A stretch of DNA of 64,000 bases from JAIOSM01 sp023143455 (GCA_030632885.1 DAOVTW010000007.1:15143-79142); one strand, 5' to 3'. Counted from the first letter of the stretch, positions 1 to 9,700 are shown. Numbers and translations: made by a program. The notes: generated from the sequence alone by a model not told the origin.

Positions 1-837
1 CATCTTTTATATGCATTTAAATCACTTTTAGAAAATTCTGATTCAAATAAAGCATTTATTGCAAAAGCATTATCTCTTCCAAGTGAGAATGAAATTGCAG
101 AAAAATTTGATATCGTAGATGTTGATGCAATACATACAGCAAGAAATTATTTAAAACAAAATCTTGCCATCGAGTTTAAAGATTTATTAGAAACTCAAAT
201 TAATAATTGTTTTGATACAGACCCTTCTGACATTTCTTTTTTGGCAATGGCAAAACGGGATCTTAGGAATGTTGCTTTTTCATACATTGGTGCTCTTGAA
301 CAAGAGGGTATTCTTTTAATGCTTTTTAATAAATATAAGAATGCTTCTAACATGACCGACGAGATAGCGCTATTTTCAATCCTTACAGACAAAGAATCTC
401 ATTTTAACGAAAAAGCTGTAGATATTTTTTATTCAAAATGGAAAAATAATTCTCTGGTATTAGATAAATGGTTTGCAATTCAAGCTGTTTCATCCCGTTC
501 GGATTCATTAGCTAATATGAATAAGCTTGTTGCCCATCCTGATTTTTCAATTAAAAATCCTAATAAAGTAAGATCGCTTATTGGTAGTTTTGCAATGTTT
601 AATCCTGTTAAATTTCATCAACAAGATGGTAAGGGGTATGAGTTTGTCGGTAATCAAGTAAAAATTCTTGATAAAATCAATCCCCAGATTGCCTCTATGA
701 TTGCAGCGGCTTTTAATAATAGAAAAAAGTATAATGATAATCGAAATAACCTTATGAAAAAGGTACTTGAAAATATAATTTCACAACCCGATCTATCAAA
801 AAATGTTTACGAGATAGTGTCAAACGCACTTAAATAA
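1..837 (+). CDS. pepN: Aminopeptidase N (M1 family), C-terminal part, cut by the window start
   Basis: The reading frame is open from base 1 to the TAA at 835-837, giving the last 278 residues of a longer protein. The visible part matches the C-terminal all-helical domain of E. coli-type PepN: LPSENEIAEKF near the start, then KWFAIQAVSSRSD, NPNKVRSLIGSFAMFNP and FHQQDGKGYEF, all hallmarks of that domain. The zinc-binding HExxH catalytic core lies upstream, outside the window. PepN is a cytoplasmic broad-specificity aminopeptidase that finishes peptide breakdown. The internal ATG at 247 is not a start, because the homology runs through it from the window edge. A convergent hairpin separates it from the dodecin gene. 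Family assignment is confident; activity cannot be judged from this fragment. Confidence 0.93.
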   Translation, partial: HLLYAFKSLLENSDSNKAFIAKALSLPSENEIAEKFDIVDVDAIHTARNYLKQNLAIEFKDLLETQINNCFDTDPSDISFLAMAKRDLRNVAFSYIGALEQEGILLMLFNKYKNASNMTDEIALFSILTDKESHFNEKAVDIFYSKWKNNSLVLDKWFAIQAVSSRSDSLANMNKLVAHPDFSIKNPNKVRSLIGSFAMFNPVKFHQQDGKGYEFVGNQVKILDKINPQIASMIAAAFNNRKKYNDNRNNLMKKVLENIISQPDLSKNVYEIVSNALK

Positions 838-850
838 AATGTAGATAATT

Positions 851-883
851 AAAGAGAGCCTGAAAATTATTTAGACTCTCTTT
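851..883. terminator. Hairpin between convergent pepN and dodecin genes
   Basis: AAAGAGAGcC and GaCTCTCTTT form an 8-bp stem with one mismatch and a further closing pair around a short AT-rich loop, 14 bases after the pepN stop. A/T-rich tracts on both sides make it a plausible two-way terminator for two genes that converge here. Inferred from sequence only. Confidence 0.5.
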
Positions 884-907
884 ATTGAAAAATATTTGTT
901 AATTTAG

Positions 908-1117
908 TTAATCTTCAAATTTAAAAGATAATCTAATATTTGTACGATACTGTAATGGTTGACCATCCTGAATTTTGATATCAAACTTTAGGACTTCAGC
1001 AATTCTAATATCTCTTATGGATTTACCTGCTTTTTCAACGGCGTTTTTTGCCGCTTCTTCCCAAGAATTTGAACTGGAACCTACTAAATCAATTAGCTTG
1101 TAAACACTTTCTCCCAT
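908..1117 (-). CDS. Dodecin family flavin-binding protein
   Basis: A 69-residue protein with the full dodecin fold signature: VYKLIDLVGSSSNSWEEAA at the N-terminus, AVEKAGKSIRDIRIAEV in the helix, and a closing RTNIRLSFKFED strand. Length is exactly that of the family. Dodecins assemble into hollow 12-mers that store and protect flavins (FMN or riboflavin, sometimes CoA) in the cytoplasm; the tryptophan in SWEEA corresponds to the residue that stacks on the isoalloxazine ring. A very strong Shine-Dalgarno (AGGAGGG) lies eight bases upstream of the ATG. It is monocistronic, with a 200-base spacer upstream that carries an inverted repeat (1151-1203). Confidence 0.93.
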   Translation of the reverse strand: MGESVYKLIDLVGSSSNSWEEAAKNAVEKAGKSIRDIRIAEVLKFDIKIQDGQPLQYRTNIRLSFKFED

Positions 1118-1150
1118 AACACCCTCCTCTAATTAAGTTTTAATTAAAAA

Positions 1151-1203
1151 ATCGGTATTTCATTAGAATTAAAAACAATTAAAATTATCAATTAAATACC
1201 GAT
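1151..1203. repeat. 10-bp inverted repeat with AT-rich 33-base loop
   Basis: ATCGGTATTT (1151-1160) is exactly repeated as AAATACCGAT (1194-1203). It lies in the spacer between the dodecin start and the end of the CULT-domain gene, so it could be a terminator for the upstream minus-strand genes or a regulatory site for dodecin. No T-tract directly follows the stem on the minus strand, so the role is open. Confidence 0.3.
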
Positions 1204-1319
1204 AGTTAACATGAGTGAGTTTAACAACAATTTAAATTAAAATAAAAAATTTAAAGTCAGAATTTTTAGAATTTATTGTCCCTTGATCGTTTTCATTATA
1301 ACCCAATAGTTTTATAAGT

Positions 1320-1700
1320 CTACTTATAATATATTTTTTCTATAATAAGCCCAAAAAAGGAGTTTGAATTTGAGGTAAAAAGCCATCCCAGGTGATTTAA
1401 ACAACTGCTACAAACAGCGATCCTCCAATTATATCCAGAAAACCATGAAAATTCATAGGAAGATTCTTTAAGGGCTGAACATCCAACTGTTTCTTTAAAG
1501 CAGGCAATTTCAAAAACTATTCCATGGGGATTGGGAAATGTATGCTTATGAGAATTATTCATTGTTATTTGAAAATTCTGATTAGTGATAAGATTATTAC
1601 AATAAATACAAAATAAATTTCTTTCATCATAAATAACATCTACAGTTTTAATTTTTTCTTTGACAATATTTTTTGATGATTCTTTACACGATACTTTCAT
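1320..1700 (-). CDS. CULT-domain (cereblon-like) zinc protein
   Basis: A 126-residue stand-alone CULT domain, the fold that forms the thalidomide-binding part of eukaryotic cereblon and also occurs as small bacterial proteins. Visible hallmarks are two CxxC zinc knuckles (Cys31/Cys34 and Cys97/Cys100), the NNSHKHTFPNPHGIVFEI segment, and three tryptophans at Trp86 (FSWF), Trp92 (YNWR) and Trp106 (LGWLF) in the positions of the aromatic cage that binds cyclic imide or uracil-like ligands. Residues 1-25 are a lysine-rich extension. Its ATG overlaps the TGA of the upstream EI24-like membrane gene (ATGA at 1697-1700), so the two are probably co-translated. The physiological ligand of bacterial CULT proteins is not established; family call is firm, function is not. 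Confidence 0.85.
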   Translation of the reverse strand: MKVSCKESSKNIVKEKIKTVDVIYDERNLFCIYCNNLITNQNFQITMNNSHKHTFPNPHGIVFEIACFKETVGCSALKESSYEFSWFSGYNWRIAVCSSCLNHLGWLFTSNSNSFFGLIIEKIYYK

Positions 1701-2425
1701 TTATTTTTTTTTAAGTCTATGTTTTCAATATAATAGAGTGTGGCTCCGACAGGTGCAAAAGATAAGAAAAGAATATTAAAAAAGGGTATTAAAAATAAAA
1801 GTCCAAATCCAATATGAAACATTTTATTGTTTTTAAGATAATTAAATCTCTTTTTAAAAGAATACATTCTTCTGGCCGGAACAAGGTCAGTATTGTCCCA
1901 GGCAAGAAAAGTGGTTGCAGCAATTGAAGAAAGAACCGCAATAACAGAACCAAATGGAGTAAGAAATCCAAGGAACATGATAATAAAGGTTAAAATCATT
2001 GGTATTAAGGCCCGGGGGATCTCCTGTTTTATCAGGTAAAAGAAAAGTGTAGCCCAGGATGTGTTGTCAGGATATATTTCTTTTCCTGTTATTATGTTTT
2101 CAACTTTTCTGGACATATAATCCATAATAAAAACACAAAATAAAAATTGTGCGATAAAATATGCTATGATCGTTGATAACGATGCAAGCAGGATAGTTAA
2201 TATCCAGGATACAATTTTCCATAAATACATAAGGAAGCCTGCTTCAGGCATTTTCCAGATAAAATTCAATAATTGACTATGAAAATAAAAAATCGCACCT
2301 GATAAAATAATTGCTAAAAATATAACAACAACAAAACGTAAAATTCCTAAAAATAAAAGCTGTGGGTTTTTGATTCCCATTAAAAACCCTTTAAAATTAT
2401 ATTGTATCCCTTTTAGTAAATTCAT
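1697..2425 (-). CDS. EI24/CysZ-like integral membrane protein
   Basis: A 242-residue hydrophobic protein with about six membrane segments. The C-terminal half carries the EI24/CysZ family pattern: AWDNTDLVPARRMYSFKKR, then a lysine-rich amphipathic stretch, then FGLLFLIPFFNILFLSFAPVGAT. CysZ members transport sulfate, but many bacterial EI24 proteins have no assigned substrate and nothing here identifies one. It overlaps the CULT-domain gene by four bases. The start is at the end of a short spacer after the cyclopropane synthase gene, which lies upstream on the same strand, so a three-gene transcript is possible. I would not call it a sulfate transporter. Confidence 0.8.
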   Translation of the reverse strand: MNLLKGIQYNFKGFLMGIKNPQLLFLGILRFVVVIFLAIILSGAIFYFHSQLLNFIWKMPEAGFLMYLWKIVSWILTILLASLSTIIAYFIAQFLFCVFIMDYMSRKVENIITGKEIYPDNTSWATLFFYLIKQEIPRALIPMILTFIIMFLGFLTPFGSVIAVLSSIAATTFLAWDNTDLVPARRMYSFKKRFNYLKNNKMFHIGFGLLFLIPFFNILFLSFAPVGATLYYIENIDLKKNK

Positions 2426-2450
2426 TTAATGATCTTTATAAATATTATAG

Positions 2451-3662
2451 TTAGGAAAAGTAAGGTGTTGAAAAATAGTCAATCTTATTATTGTTTTCTC
2501 TTTTTTTATAATAAAGGTTTTGGAAAAGAGAGATCTCTTGATTCTTAAAAGATACAAGTGATCCAATAAAGAAGATATAATAAATACGATAAACAAACTC
2601 AGATACAGTTTCTAAAATCTCGTCTTTTTTCAACTCCATATTATCAATCCAGTCTTTCAGGGTTTTCACGTAATGAACCCTGAAATTTTCAGATGACATA
2701 AGCTCAAAGCCTGTATCAAATGCATGGTCAATCAGATGATGATTAAGTAATAGTTCTCCTCCAGGAAACATATATTTGTCAAGAAAAGAGTTTTCATACC
2801 CTTTTTTACGTTTTTCATTGGTTGTAATTGTATGTTGCAGAAAAAGTCCATCAGGAACAAGTGAGCGGTAGGCTGCTTTAAAAAAGTTCAACATATTTTT
2901 TTTTCCAACGTGTTCTGACATGCCAATACAGGAGATTTTATCATATTGCTGATCTCCAAGATCTCTATAATTGAAAATTTTCACCTTACATTTGTTTTCA
3001 AGTCCCTGGCTTTTTATCCATTTTTCAGCATAGTTTTTTTGTTCTTGACTTAAGGTAATTCCAGTCGATTTAACCCCATAATTTTTAGCAGCATATATTA
3101 AAAAGTTGCCCCAGCCACATCCTATATCTAAAAGGCTTTCATTCTTTTTAAGCCTTAATTTTTTACAGATAATATCCATTTTATTATACTGAGCTTCATC
3201 CATAGAAGTCTCATCATTATTATAATATCCGCATGTATATCCTAAAGTTTCTCCTAAAAATAATTCGTAAAAATTACTTGGAACATCATAGTGATATTCA
3301 ATATTTTCTTTTTCTTTATTTTGGTCAGAGCTAAGCATATCTTTAAAAAATTTTAAAAAAGGAATTCTTCTGTCAGTAGTTAAAAGCTTACTGCAGGCTA
3401 CATCATATAACTCAATTAAATTTCCATATATATCAAAATAACCTTTAATAAATGCTTCACCCAGAGAAAAAGCATCAGGCGAAATCAAGCTTTTAAAAAA
3501 CCGGTTGTCTTTTATTTGTAGCTTAAATTTAATTTTTTCATGCCCAGTCCCGTACTTTTTACCCATCGTGTCTATAACTTCAATAGGTATTTCTTCTTTT
3601 TTAAAGACTTGAATGAATTGGTTTAGAATAAATCTATCTTTGCCTGATAAGATTGAAGACAT
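2451..3662 (-). CDS. cfa: Cyclopropane-fatty-acyl-phospholipid synthase family methyltransferase
   Basis: A 403-residue SAM-dependent enzyme that adds a methylene bridge across the double bond of unsaturated acyl chains in membrane phospholipids. Residues 124-138 (HYDVPSNFYELFL) and YTCGYY at 142-147, with the conserved Cys144, match CFA synthase. The SAM site is LLDIGCGWGNF at 177-187. Glu250-His251 (SEHVG) and DKYMFPGGELL at 295-305 supply the bicarbonate and lipid site signatures. Length agrees with E. coli Cfa (about 380). A GGGGAA Shine-Dalgarno precedes the ATG. Related enzymes of this family also make methyl-branched (10-methyl) or mycolic-type modifications, so the exact product is inferred. 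Confidence 0.9.
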   Translation of the reverse strand: MSSILSGKDRFILNQFIQVFKKEEIPIEVIDTMGKKYGTGHEKIKFKLQIKDNRFFKSLISPDAFSLGEAFIKGYFDIYGNLIELYDVACSKLLTTDRRIPFLKFFKDMLSSDQNKEKENIEYHYDVPSNFYELFLGETLGYTCGYYNNDETSMDEAQYNKMDIICKKLRLKKNESLLDIGCGWGNFLIYAAKNYGVKSTGITLSQEQKNYAEKWIKSQGLENKCKVKIFNYRDLGDQQYDKISCIGMSEHVGKKNMLNFFKAAYRSLVPDGLFLQHTITTNEKRKKGYENSFLDKYMFPGGELLLNHHLIDHAFDTGFELMSSENFRVHYVKTLKDWIDNMELKKDEILETVSEFVYRIYYIFFIGSLVSFKNQEISLFQNLYYKKRENNNKIDYFSTPYFS

Positions 3663-3755
3663 TTTCTATTCCCCGCATTTAATGTTATAATAATTCTCGA
3701 TTTTAACAAACTATCGCAGTCCATATAACTTATAACTCTTAAATAAAAGAAAATT

Positions 3756-4484
3756 ATGATAAACACAATGATTAAAAAAAAAATATCCGGTTCAATAATT
3801 TTAAAGACAATTATATATACTAATGTATTTTTCTTTGTAATTAGCATGATAGTAAGTGGTAGAAACACTATTTTTACTTTAAACCCATTTACTGCCTTAA
3901 CTCCATCTATCAAAAGCCTTATATTTTTGGGAGCATCAGGCACAGTTCCAATAAATAATTACCATGGATGGTGGTCTTTAATTACTGCTAATTTTTTGCA
4001 TGGCAGCCTGCTTCATATTTTATTTAATATGATTGCATTACATCAGATCGGGTCTATAGTTTCATCAGTATATGGCAAATATAGAATGTATGCGATTTTC
4101 ATTGTTACAGGCATTGCAGGATTTTATCTTTCTTATCTTGCTGGTATTGAAGTTACAATAGGAGCCTCTGCATCAGTTTGCGGACTTATTGGGGCAACAC
4201 TTTATTATGGTAAATCACGAGGTGGGATTTTAGGGGAATCAATTTATAAGCAAACTATAACTTGGATTATAATGATTGGAGTATTTGGTATTCTTATTCC
4301 TAACGTTAATAATTGGGGGCATGGTGGAGGGCTTATTTCTGGAATTTTATTGGGTTGGATGTTTGGTTATAATGAAAAATCTAATGAAAGTAAATTTCAT
4401 AAAATTTTTTCTTTATTTTTAATGGGAGTTACTTTATGTACACTCATCTGGTCGCTTTATTATTGTTTTATTTTGTTATTCTGA
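3756..4484 (+). CDS. Rhomboid family intramembrane serine protease
   Basis: A 242-residue polytopic membrane protein with the rhomboid catalytic dyad: Ser138 in the GASAS motif (136-140) and His189 in NNWGHGGG (185-192). The HxxxN motif that lines the oxyanion hole is present as His87...Asn91 (LLHILFNM). About six to seven membrane helices are visible. Rhomboids cleave transmembrane helices of substrate proteins within the inner membrane. The N-terminal cytoplasmic extension is very short compared with E. coli GlpG. The initiation region is weak (AAGAAAATT before ATG). The gene is divergent from cfa and followed by an arginase-like remnant on the other strand. No substrate can be inferred from context. 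Confidence 0.92.
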   Translation: MINTMIKKKISGSIILKTIIYTNVFFFVISMIVSGRNTIFTLNPFTALTPSIKSLIFLGASGTVPINNYHGWWSLITANFLHGSLLHILFNMIALHQIGSIVSSVYGKYRMYAIFIVTGIAGFYLSYLAGIEVTIGASASVCGLIGATLYYGKSRGGILGESIYKQTITWIIMIGVFGILIPNVNNWGHGGGLISGILLGWMFGYNEKSNESKFHKIFSLFLMGVTLCTLIWSLYYCFILLF

Positions 4485-4494
4485 ATATATAAAA

Positions 4495-4749
4495 TCAAGA
4501 TATCATTGTCGCAAGAATTTTTTTTAAACATTTTGCAGCTACCATGTTTGCATTATTACATTCAATATCACCCAAATCATACCAGTTCTTATTTTTTTTT
4601 AGGTCAATTCCATTTTCAGCACATAGATGACTTGTCTTTGAATAAAGACGTTCACGAATATAAGAAGGTGCTAAGGCACATCCTCTTTGGTACGACGGAT
4701 TGTGATCAAAGGGAAATCCAAGAAGAACGACATCGTTTTTTTTAGGGTT
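4495..4749 (-). pseudogene. Arginase/agmatinase (ureohydrolase) N-terminal remnant
   Basis: On the minus strand an 84-codon open stretch begins directly after the TAA of the neighbouring ATPase gene, in the same frame, and ends at TGA 4495-4497. Its translation reads DVVLLGFPFDHNPSYQRG, then ALAPSYIRERLYS, AENGIDL and WYDLGDIE. This is the characteristic N-terminal strand-loop region of the agmatinase/arginase superfamily. It has no start codon at the proper place, and the metal-binding GGDHS, DAHxD and SxDxDxxDP motifs are all missing. I read it as the stump of a ureohydrolase gene whose 5' tip and 3' two-thirds were lost. Assignment rests on motif recognition, not a search. Confidence 0.65.
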
Positions 4750-6633
4750 TTAGGAATCAATTAATTTTAGCAGCCAAAAATCATTATATAAATGTTTGAT
4801 TACTTTTATTGCACTTTCAATATTTATATCAAGCTCACGATTTTGAATATCTGTAATAATTTTATAAATCACTTCAAATCTAATTCTATCTTCTTTGTGT
4901 AATGTTCTTAAGTTACCATTATCTGATGAGTTGAGCCACTTAATTTCGTTAAGGGATTTTTTTGAGTGGATTTTAGGAGCTCTTTTGTCCCGGAAGATAT
5001 AAAACATGGTATTAGGATTTTCCCAAACAACGCTGTTAAAATTTTTAATTCTAGAGGAAAAGGACTTACCATCAATATGCAAAAAACCAATAACAATGTT
5101 TTTGTTATTAATATCTTTAAGCATAACATGCTCAGGAAGTTTTTTTCTTCCCATCCTGGTTTTTGAAGTATCAATTAAATTGTCATCCATTAAAGTTTTA
5201 ACAATTATATTCACTTTACCAGTGTCATCAGAATCGCTAACAATTAAATATTTTTCATAATCATTTGTAGCATTTTCTTCATAGGCTTTAAGGATTACAT
5301 TAATTTCGGTCATTTCTTTTTGTTCACTATCAGATAATGCTTCAATATTTAAATATTGTCTGATCCAGGAGATTTGTTGTTTAAGGTTATCTATTTCTTC
5401 TATTAGTTTATTATCGAATCCAGCGGGATTTTTGATTTTTTGAGGTAGAGGTATCCCCTCTTTCCTAAATTTATAATAATCAGAAGCATTGTTCAGAACA
5501 TTTCTTATACTGATGCCTTGTAAAATAATTATAAAGTCTTCTCTTGATATAATTTTACTTATATCAATGTTGTAAGTTTTTGCTCTGAAATTTAAAAGAT
5601 CCATCATTTCCTTTTTAGAAGGAGTGTTAAGAGCGATTATATCTTTTGACATTCGTTGAACAATAGACTCATCAAAAATATTTGAATATTCTTCCCATCT
5701 ATCAGGGAAAAAGTTAAAAATAATAACGCAATTTGGAATATGAGTGAAAAGCTCTTTGATATTCTCTCCAAATTTCATTAAAAGCTCTTCATTATATTTT
5801 AAACCTTCAAGCTGATCAAAAACTAATATCAATGGCTCGTCTTGAATTGAAAGCCTACCAAGCACAGCAATTGCTTCTAATGCAAATTCTTCTGTGCTGA
5901 TTTTTTCATCTCTATTTTCAAGATCTGTTTTTCTGATTTCATATTTTGATAATTCTAAGCCAATTAACCATTTGCGGACAATTTCTCTTCGTGAAAAATC
6001 AGGGTATGAGCAGTATTTAACTAAAGCTCTTACTACTGTAGCACCAAAGCCCCATCCATGGGTTGAACCCCACCATTCAAGAGTTCTTTTTTCAATAGCA
6101 CGCCAGTTCTTTAATCTTTTTTCATCATTATCAGCATTGCCAAGCCTTCTTAATAAATTAAGATGATCTTTTTCAAGCATTTGTTTCATCGCGAGCATTT
6201 TTGGTAGTGGTTTTTTTTGTTTTAAAACATCATCTATGAATATTTTTGAAAAGCTTTTTGCTAAAAGATATTCGATTTGTGTATATGGAGTATTTGGAAC
6301 TTTTTGAATTAGAGATTCAACAACTCTGGCATAAATATGGTAAAAGATAGCCTCAGGATTGTTTGGTTGTCTTATAAAAAGAATTCTATTGCTGTTAATA
6401 AGATCTTTTGCAAGACGCATGATAAGATGTGTTTTCCCAGCGCCAGGTTCTCCAGCTATAATTACTCCTTTTGATTGATGATTTTTGTCATCACTTATTT
6501 CATCAATAATAGATTTAAGTCTTGTAAACTGATTACTAAAAAGTGTTTTTAAGTCAACATGATCCTGGAAAGGATTGTCAACTCTGCTTACGCCGAATGG
6601 GTTAACATTTTTTTTTCTTATAATATTTTTCAT
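4750..6633 (-). CDS. Orphan P-loop ATPase (AAA/STAND-like), function unknown
   Basis: A 627-residue protein with a clear Walker A, GEPGAGKT (61-68), and a Walker B-like strand ending in Asp-Gln (LILVFDQLE, 268-276). A sensor-1-like strand, VIIFNFFPDRW, lies at 303-313 and QRMSK at 326-330 could be an arginine finger. The N-terminus has an NPFG...NPFQDH leader of the kind seen in regulatory ATPases that grip a partner. The C-terminal 250 residues show no motif I recognise. The layout (nucleotide domain first, then helical lid and a long C-terminal region) resembles Orc/Cdc6- or STAND-type ATPases used in DNA maintenance, signalling or defence. It has no adjacent nuclease or effector gene; it is divergent from the lipid locus and followed in frame by an arginase stump. 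Confidence 0.7.
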   Translation of the reverse strand: MKNIIRKKNVNPFGVSRVDNPFQDHVDLKTLFSNQFTRLKSIIDEISDDKNHQSKGVIIAGEPGAGKTHLIMRLAKDLINSNRILFIRQPNNPEAIFYHIYARVVESLIQKVPNTPYTQIEYLLAKSFSKIFIDDVLKQKKPLPKMLAMKQMLEKDHLNLLRRLGNADNDEKRLKNWRAIEKRTLEWWGSTHGWGFGATVVRALVKYCSYPDFSRREIVRKWLIGLELSKYEIRKTDLENRDEKISTEEFALEAIAVLGRLSIQDEPLILVFDQLEGLKYNEELLMKFGENIKELFTHIPNCVIIFNFFPDRWEEYSNIFDESIVQRMSKDIIALNTPSKKEMMDLLNFRAKTYNIDISKIISREDFIIILQGISIRNVLNNASDYYKFRKEGIPLPQKIKNPAGFDNKLIEEIDNLKQQISWIRQYLNIEALSDSEQKEMTEINVILKAYEENATNDYEKYLIVSDSDDTGKVNIIVKTLMDDNLIDTSKTRMGRKKLPEHVMLKDINNKNIVIGFLHIDGKSFSSRIKNFNSVVWENPNTMFYIFRDKRAPKIHSKKSLNEIKWLNSSDNGNLRTLHKEDRIRFEVIYKIITDIQNRELDINIESAIKVIKHLYNDFWLLKLIDS

Positions 6634-6714
6634 AGACTTTTCATCTTAAATAATTATTATTAGTTTATTTTTGATAACGCAGGAAGCAAGTTAAGTCAAT
6701 AGCAAACTAATTTT

Positions 6715-6737
6715 ACACAAATTTTACAAATTTGTGT
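6715..6737. promoter_or_regulatory. Operator-like perfect palindrome before the PfaC/Ole locus
   Basis: ACACAAATTT (6715-6724) and AAATTTGTGT (6728-6737) are perfect inverted 10-bp arms with a 3-base spacer (TAC). The site sits in the 133-bp gap between the divergent ATPase and PfaC-like genes, 30 bases before the latter's ATG. A TATAAA box (6752-6757) follows it. The dyad with a short spacer is what a dimeric TetR/FadR-like repressor would bind; the regulator is unknown. Confidence 0.5.
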
Positions 6738-6766
6738 TGTAAGAAATTCTTTATAAAACTATATAG

Positions 6767-9700
6767 ATGTTAATGGAAAAAAAACTTGATAAAATCGCGA
6801 TAGTGAGTATCTCTGGCGTTTTTCCGGGCGCTGAAAACCTGGACATATTTTTAAAAAACATACAAAACAAAACAAATGCAATAATTGAAGTCCTCCAGGA
6901 CAGATGGATTCTTCCCAAAAATCTTGCAGTTTCAGAAAGGCCTTTACCTGACACTGCACTTTGTAGCAAAGCCGGATTGATATCTGATTTTAAATTTGAT
7001 CCCCATGGATTTTTAATTGATCAAGATTTTTTAATTAATCTTGATCAAGCGCATAAATTAGCACTACATACAGGAAGAGAAGCATTACAAAATTGCTATA
7101 CTAATGCTGAAATACTTAAGAGATGTGGTGTTATACTTGCTGCCATCAGTCTTCCCACTGAAAAAGCATCTCAACTTTCATTTGATATCCTACATGATAA
7201 AAAACAGCGGGAAATCAATTATGTTCAAGGTCTTTCTTCGCAAGTTTTATCATTTCCTGCTGCTATTCTCGCTCGAGGTCTTGGACTATACGGAGGTAGT
7301 TATACTCTTGATGCAGCTTGTGCATCGTCACTTTATTCAATCAAACTTGCATGTGTTGAGCTCTGGCAAAATAATGTTGATATGATGTTAGCAGGCGGAG
7401 TTTCACGACCTGATTCACTTTATACGCAAATTGGTTTTTCTCAACTTCAGGCATTATCACCATCTGGCAGATGCTCTCCCTTTGATTCAAAAGCAAATGG
7501 ACTTGTTGTTGGAGAGGGAGCAGGAGTAATTGTATTAAAAAGGCTTAAAGATGCTGTTGATTGTAAAGATAAAATACATGGGATTATTACCGGGTTCGGT
7601 CTTTCAAATGATATTGAGGGGAATCTCGTTGCACCGGCTTCTGAAGGGCAAATAAGAGCTTTAAATCAGGCATATTTGTCAGCTAAATGGTCTCTTAATC
7701 AAGTACAATATATTGAATGTCATGGATCTGCTACTCCTGTAGGAGATAATGTTGAATTAAATTCAATGATAAGCTTACAAAATAATTTTAAGTTATTTGG
7801 CAGAAGTTCTGAAATAAAAAAAGATTATACCTGCGCAATAGGGTCTGTAAAGTCTATGACCGGACATCTTCTTACAGCAGCTGGTACCGTTGGAATGATT
7901 AAAACTTTATTAGCCATGGAAAATAAATTTTTACCCCCATCCCTCAATTTTTTAACTCCCCCTGAAAATAGTCCTCTAAATGATTCCTGCTTTAAGGTGC
8001 AAACTGAAGTTCAAGAATGGAAAACAAAAAATTCTGATACCACAAGGAAATTCGGAATAAGTGGATTTGGATTTGGCGGTATTAATGCACATCTTCTTGT
8101 AGAAGAATATATTAATAATAAGAAAAAAGATTTTTTTGTGTCCTCAAAAAAATCTTTTAATCATATTCCCATTGCTATTGTTGGGATGGATGCAATTACA
8201 GGCTGTAGTAGTAACCTATATCAATTGGAAAACATATTCAATTTAGATGAATGTCCTGCCCCAAAATGGTGTGAGTCAATTGAAGAAAATAGTTTTTTTA
8301 TTGAAAAATTGCCAATTTCAGACCATGAATTTCACATTCCACCAAACCAGATTAATGATATATTACCAAATCAATTAGTCATGCTTAAAACCGCAAAAAT
8401 GGCTTTTATTGATGCAGGTATTAATGACCGTCCTACAGAAAAAGAAAAACCCCGAAAAAATTTTGGTGCTGCAATAGGTATAGAATTTGACTATAAAGCA
8501 ACAAACTTTTATTTAAGATGGAAATCTAAATCTAACAAAATGGTTAATTTTGATTCTATTTCTCCTCCTTTAACTGCCACACGAACATTAGGTGCTTTGG
8601 GCGGAATTGTAGCAAGCAGAATTGCAAGAGAATTCAAACTTGGAGGTCCATGCTTTACTGTTTCAGCCGGAAAAAGTTCAGGTCTTAAAGCAATTGATAT
8701 TGGAATAAAATCACTCATATCCGGCGAAACAAATGTCTTTTTATGCGGCTGTGTTGATATGGCATCAGATATCAGGCAATTTTTGATCAATAAAAGCTTA
8801 ACACCCTTTAAAAAAAACAATTCTGATAATATTCCTTCGGAAGGTGCTGGCGCTGTGGTTTTGAAAACTCTTGCCCAAGCTAAAAAAGATAATGACAAAG
8901 TTTATGCAATTATTAAAGGAACCGGAACTGCATCGGCAGGAGAATTAAGATGTGAAAGAGATTTGAATTCAAACAAAATTAAAACAGCTTATCAATTATC
9001 TTTAAAAAGATGTCTAAGAAATGCTTGTACAAGTTTTGAAAACATCAATCATTATGAGTTAAATTCAAAAATAAATAGTATAGAAGACAAAATAGAAACA
9101 GATGCTTTGAAAAACTATTTTGAAAAGCATTCTATCTCAAGCCTTTCAACTAAATATGAATCTGCAAATTCAATTATTGGAGATACCAATAGTTTATCAG
9201 GTTTTATCGCAGTTATTAAATCCGCACTTTTACTAAACAATAAAATTGCCTCAGCAAATGCAACTCAGCAAAAAAAAAGGCAGACCTGTATAGCTTCTAT
9301 TACTGATGATGGCGCATGTTCACATATTATAATTGAAGAATATTCAGAAGGTTGGAGACAGGACCCAGACCTCAATAAAAATAGGGCTAATTTACGATTA
9401 AACCCAGATTTGATTGTGAAAAGTGCTAATGATACTGCAAAAGCGCACACCAAATTTCTTGATTTAACAAAACAAAATATGCTTGCCTTGGAAAAACAGT
9501 TTAAAGCCTTAACTCAAATTGCACCTTTAACGTCTGGGGAAAATAATGCCCCCAAACCGGTTTTTAATAGAGAGCAATGTATTGAATTTGCAATTGGTAA
9601 AGCTTCGAATGTATTAGGTGAAAAATTTAATATTGTTGATACTTATCCTGTAAGAATCAGGTTACCTGCAGAACCATTAATGCTTGTTGACAGGATAATG

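Noticed and set aside
4506..4745. Plus-strand 79-codon reading frame from a TTG
   Set aside because: It is antisense to the arginase-like fragment, which has recognisable motifs; the plus reading has none.
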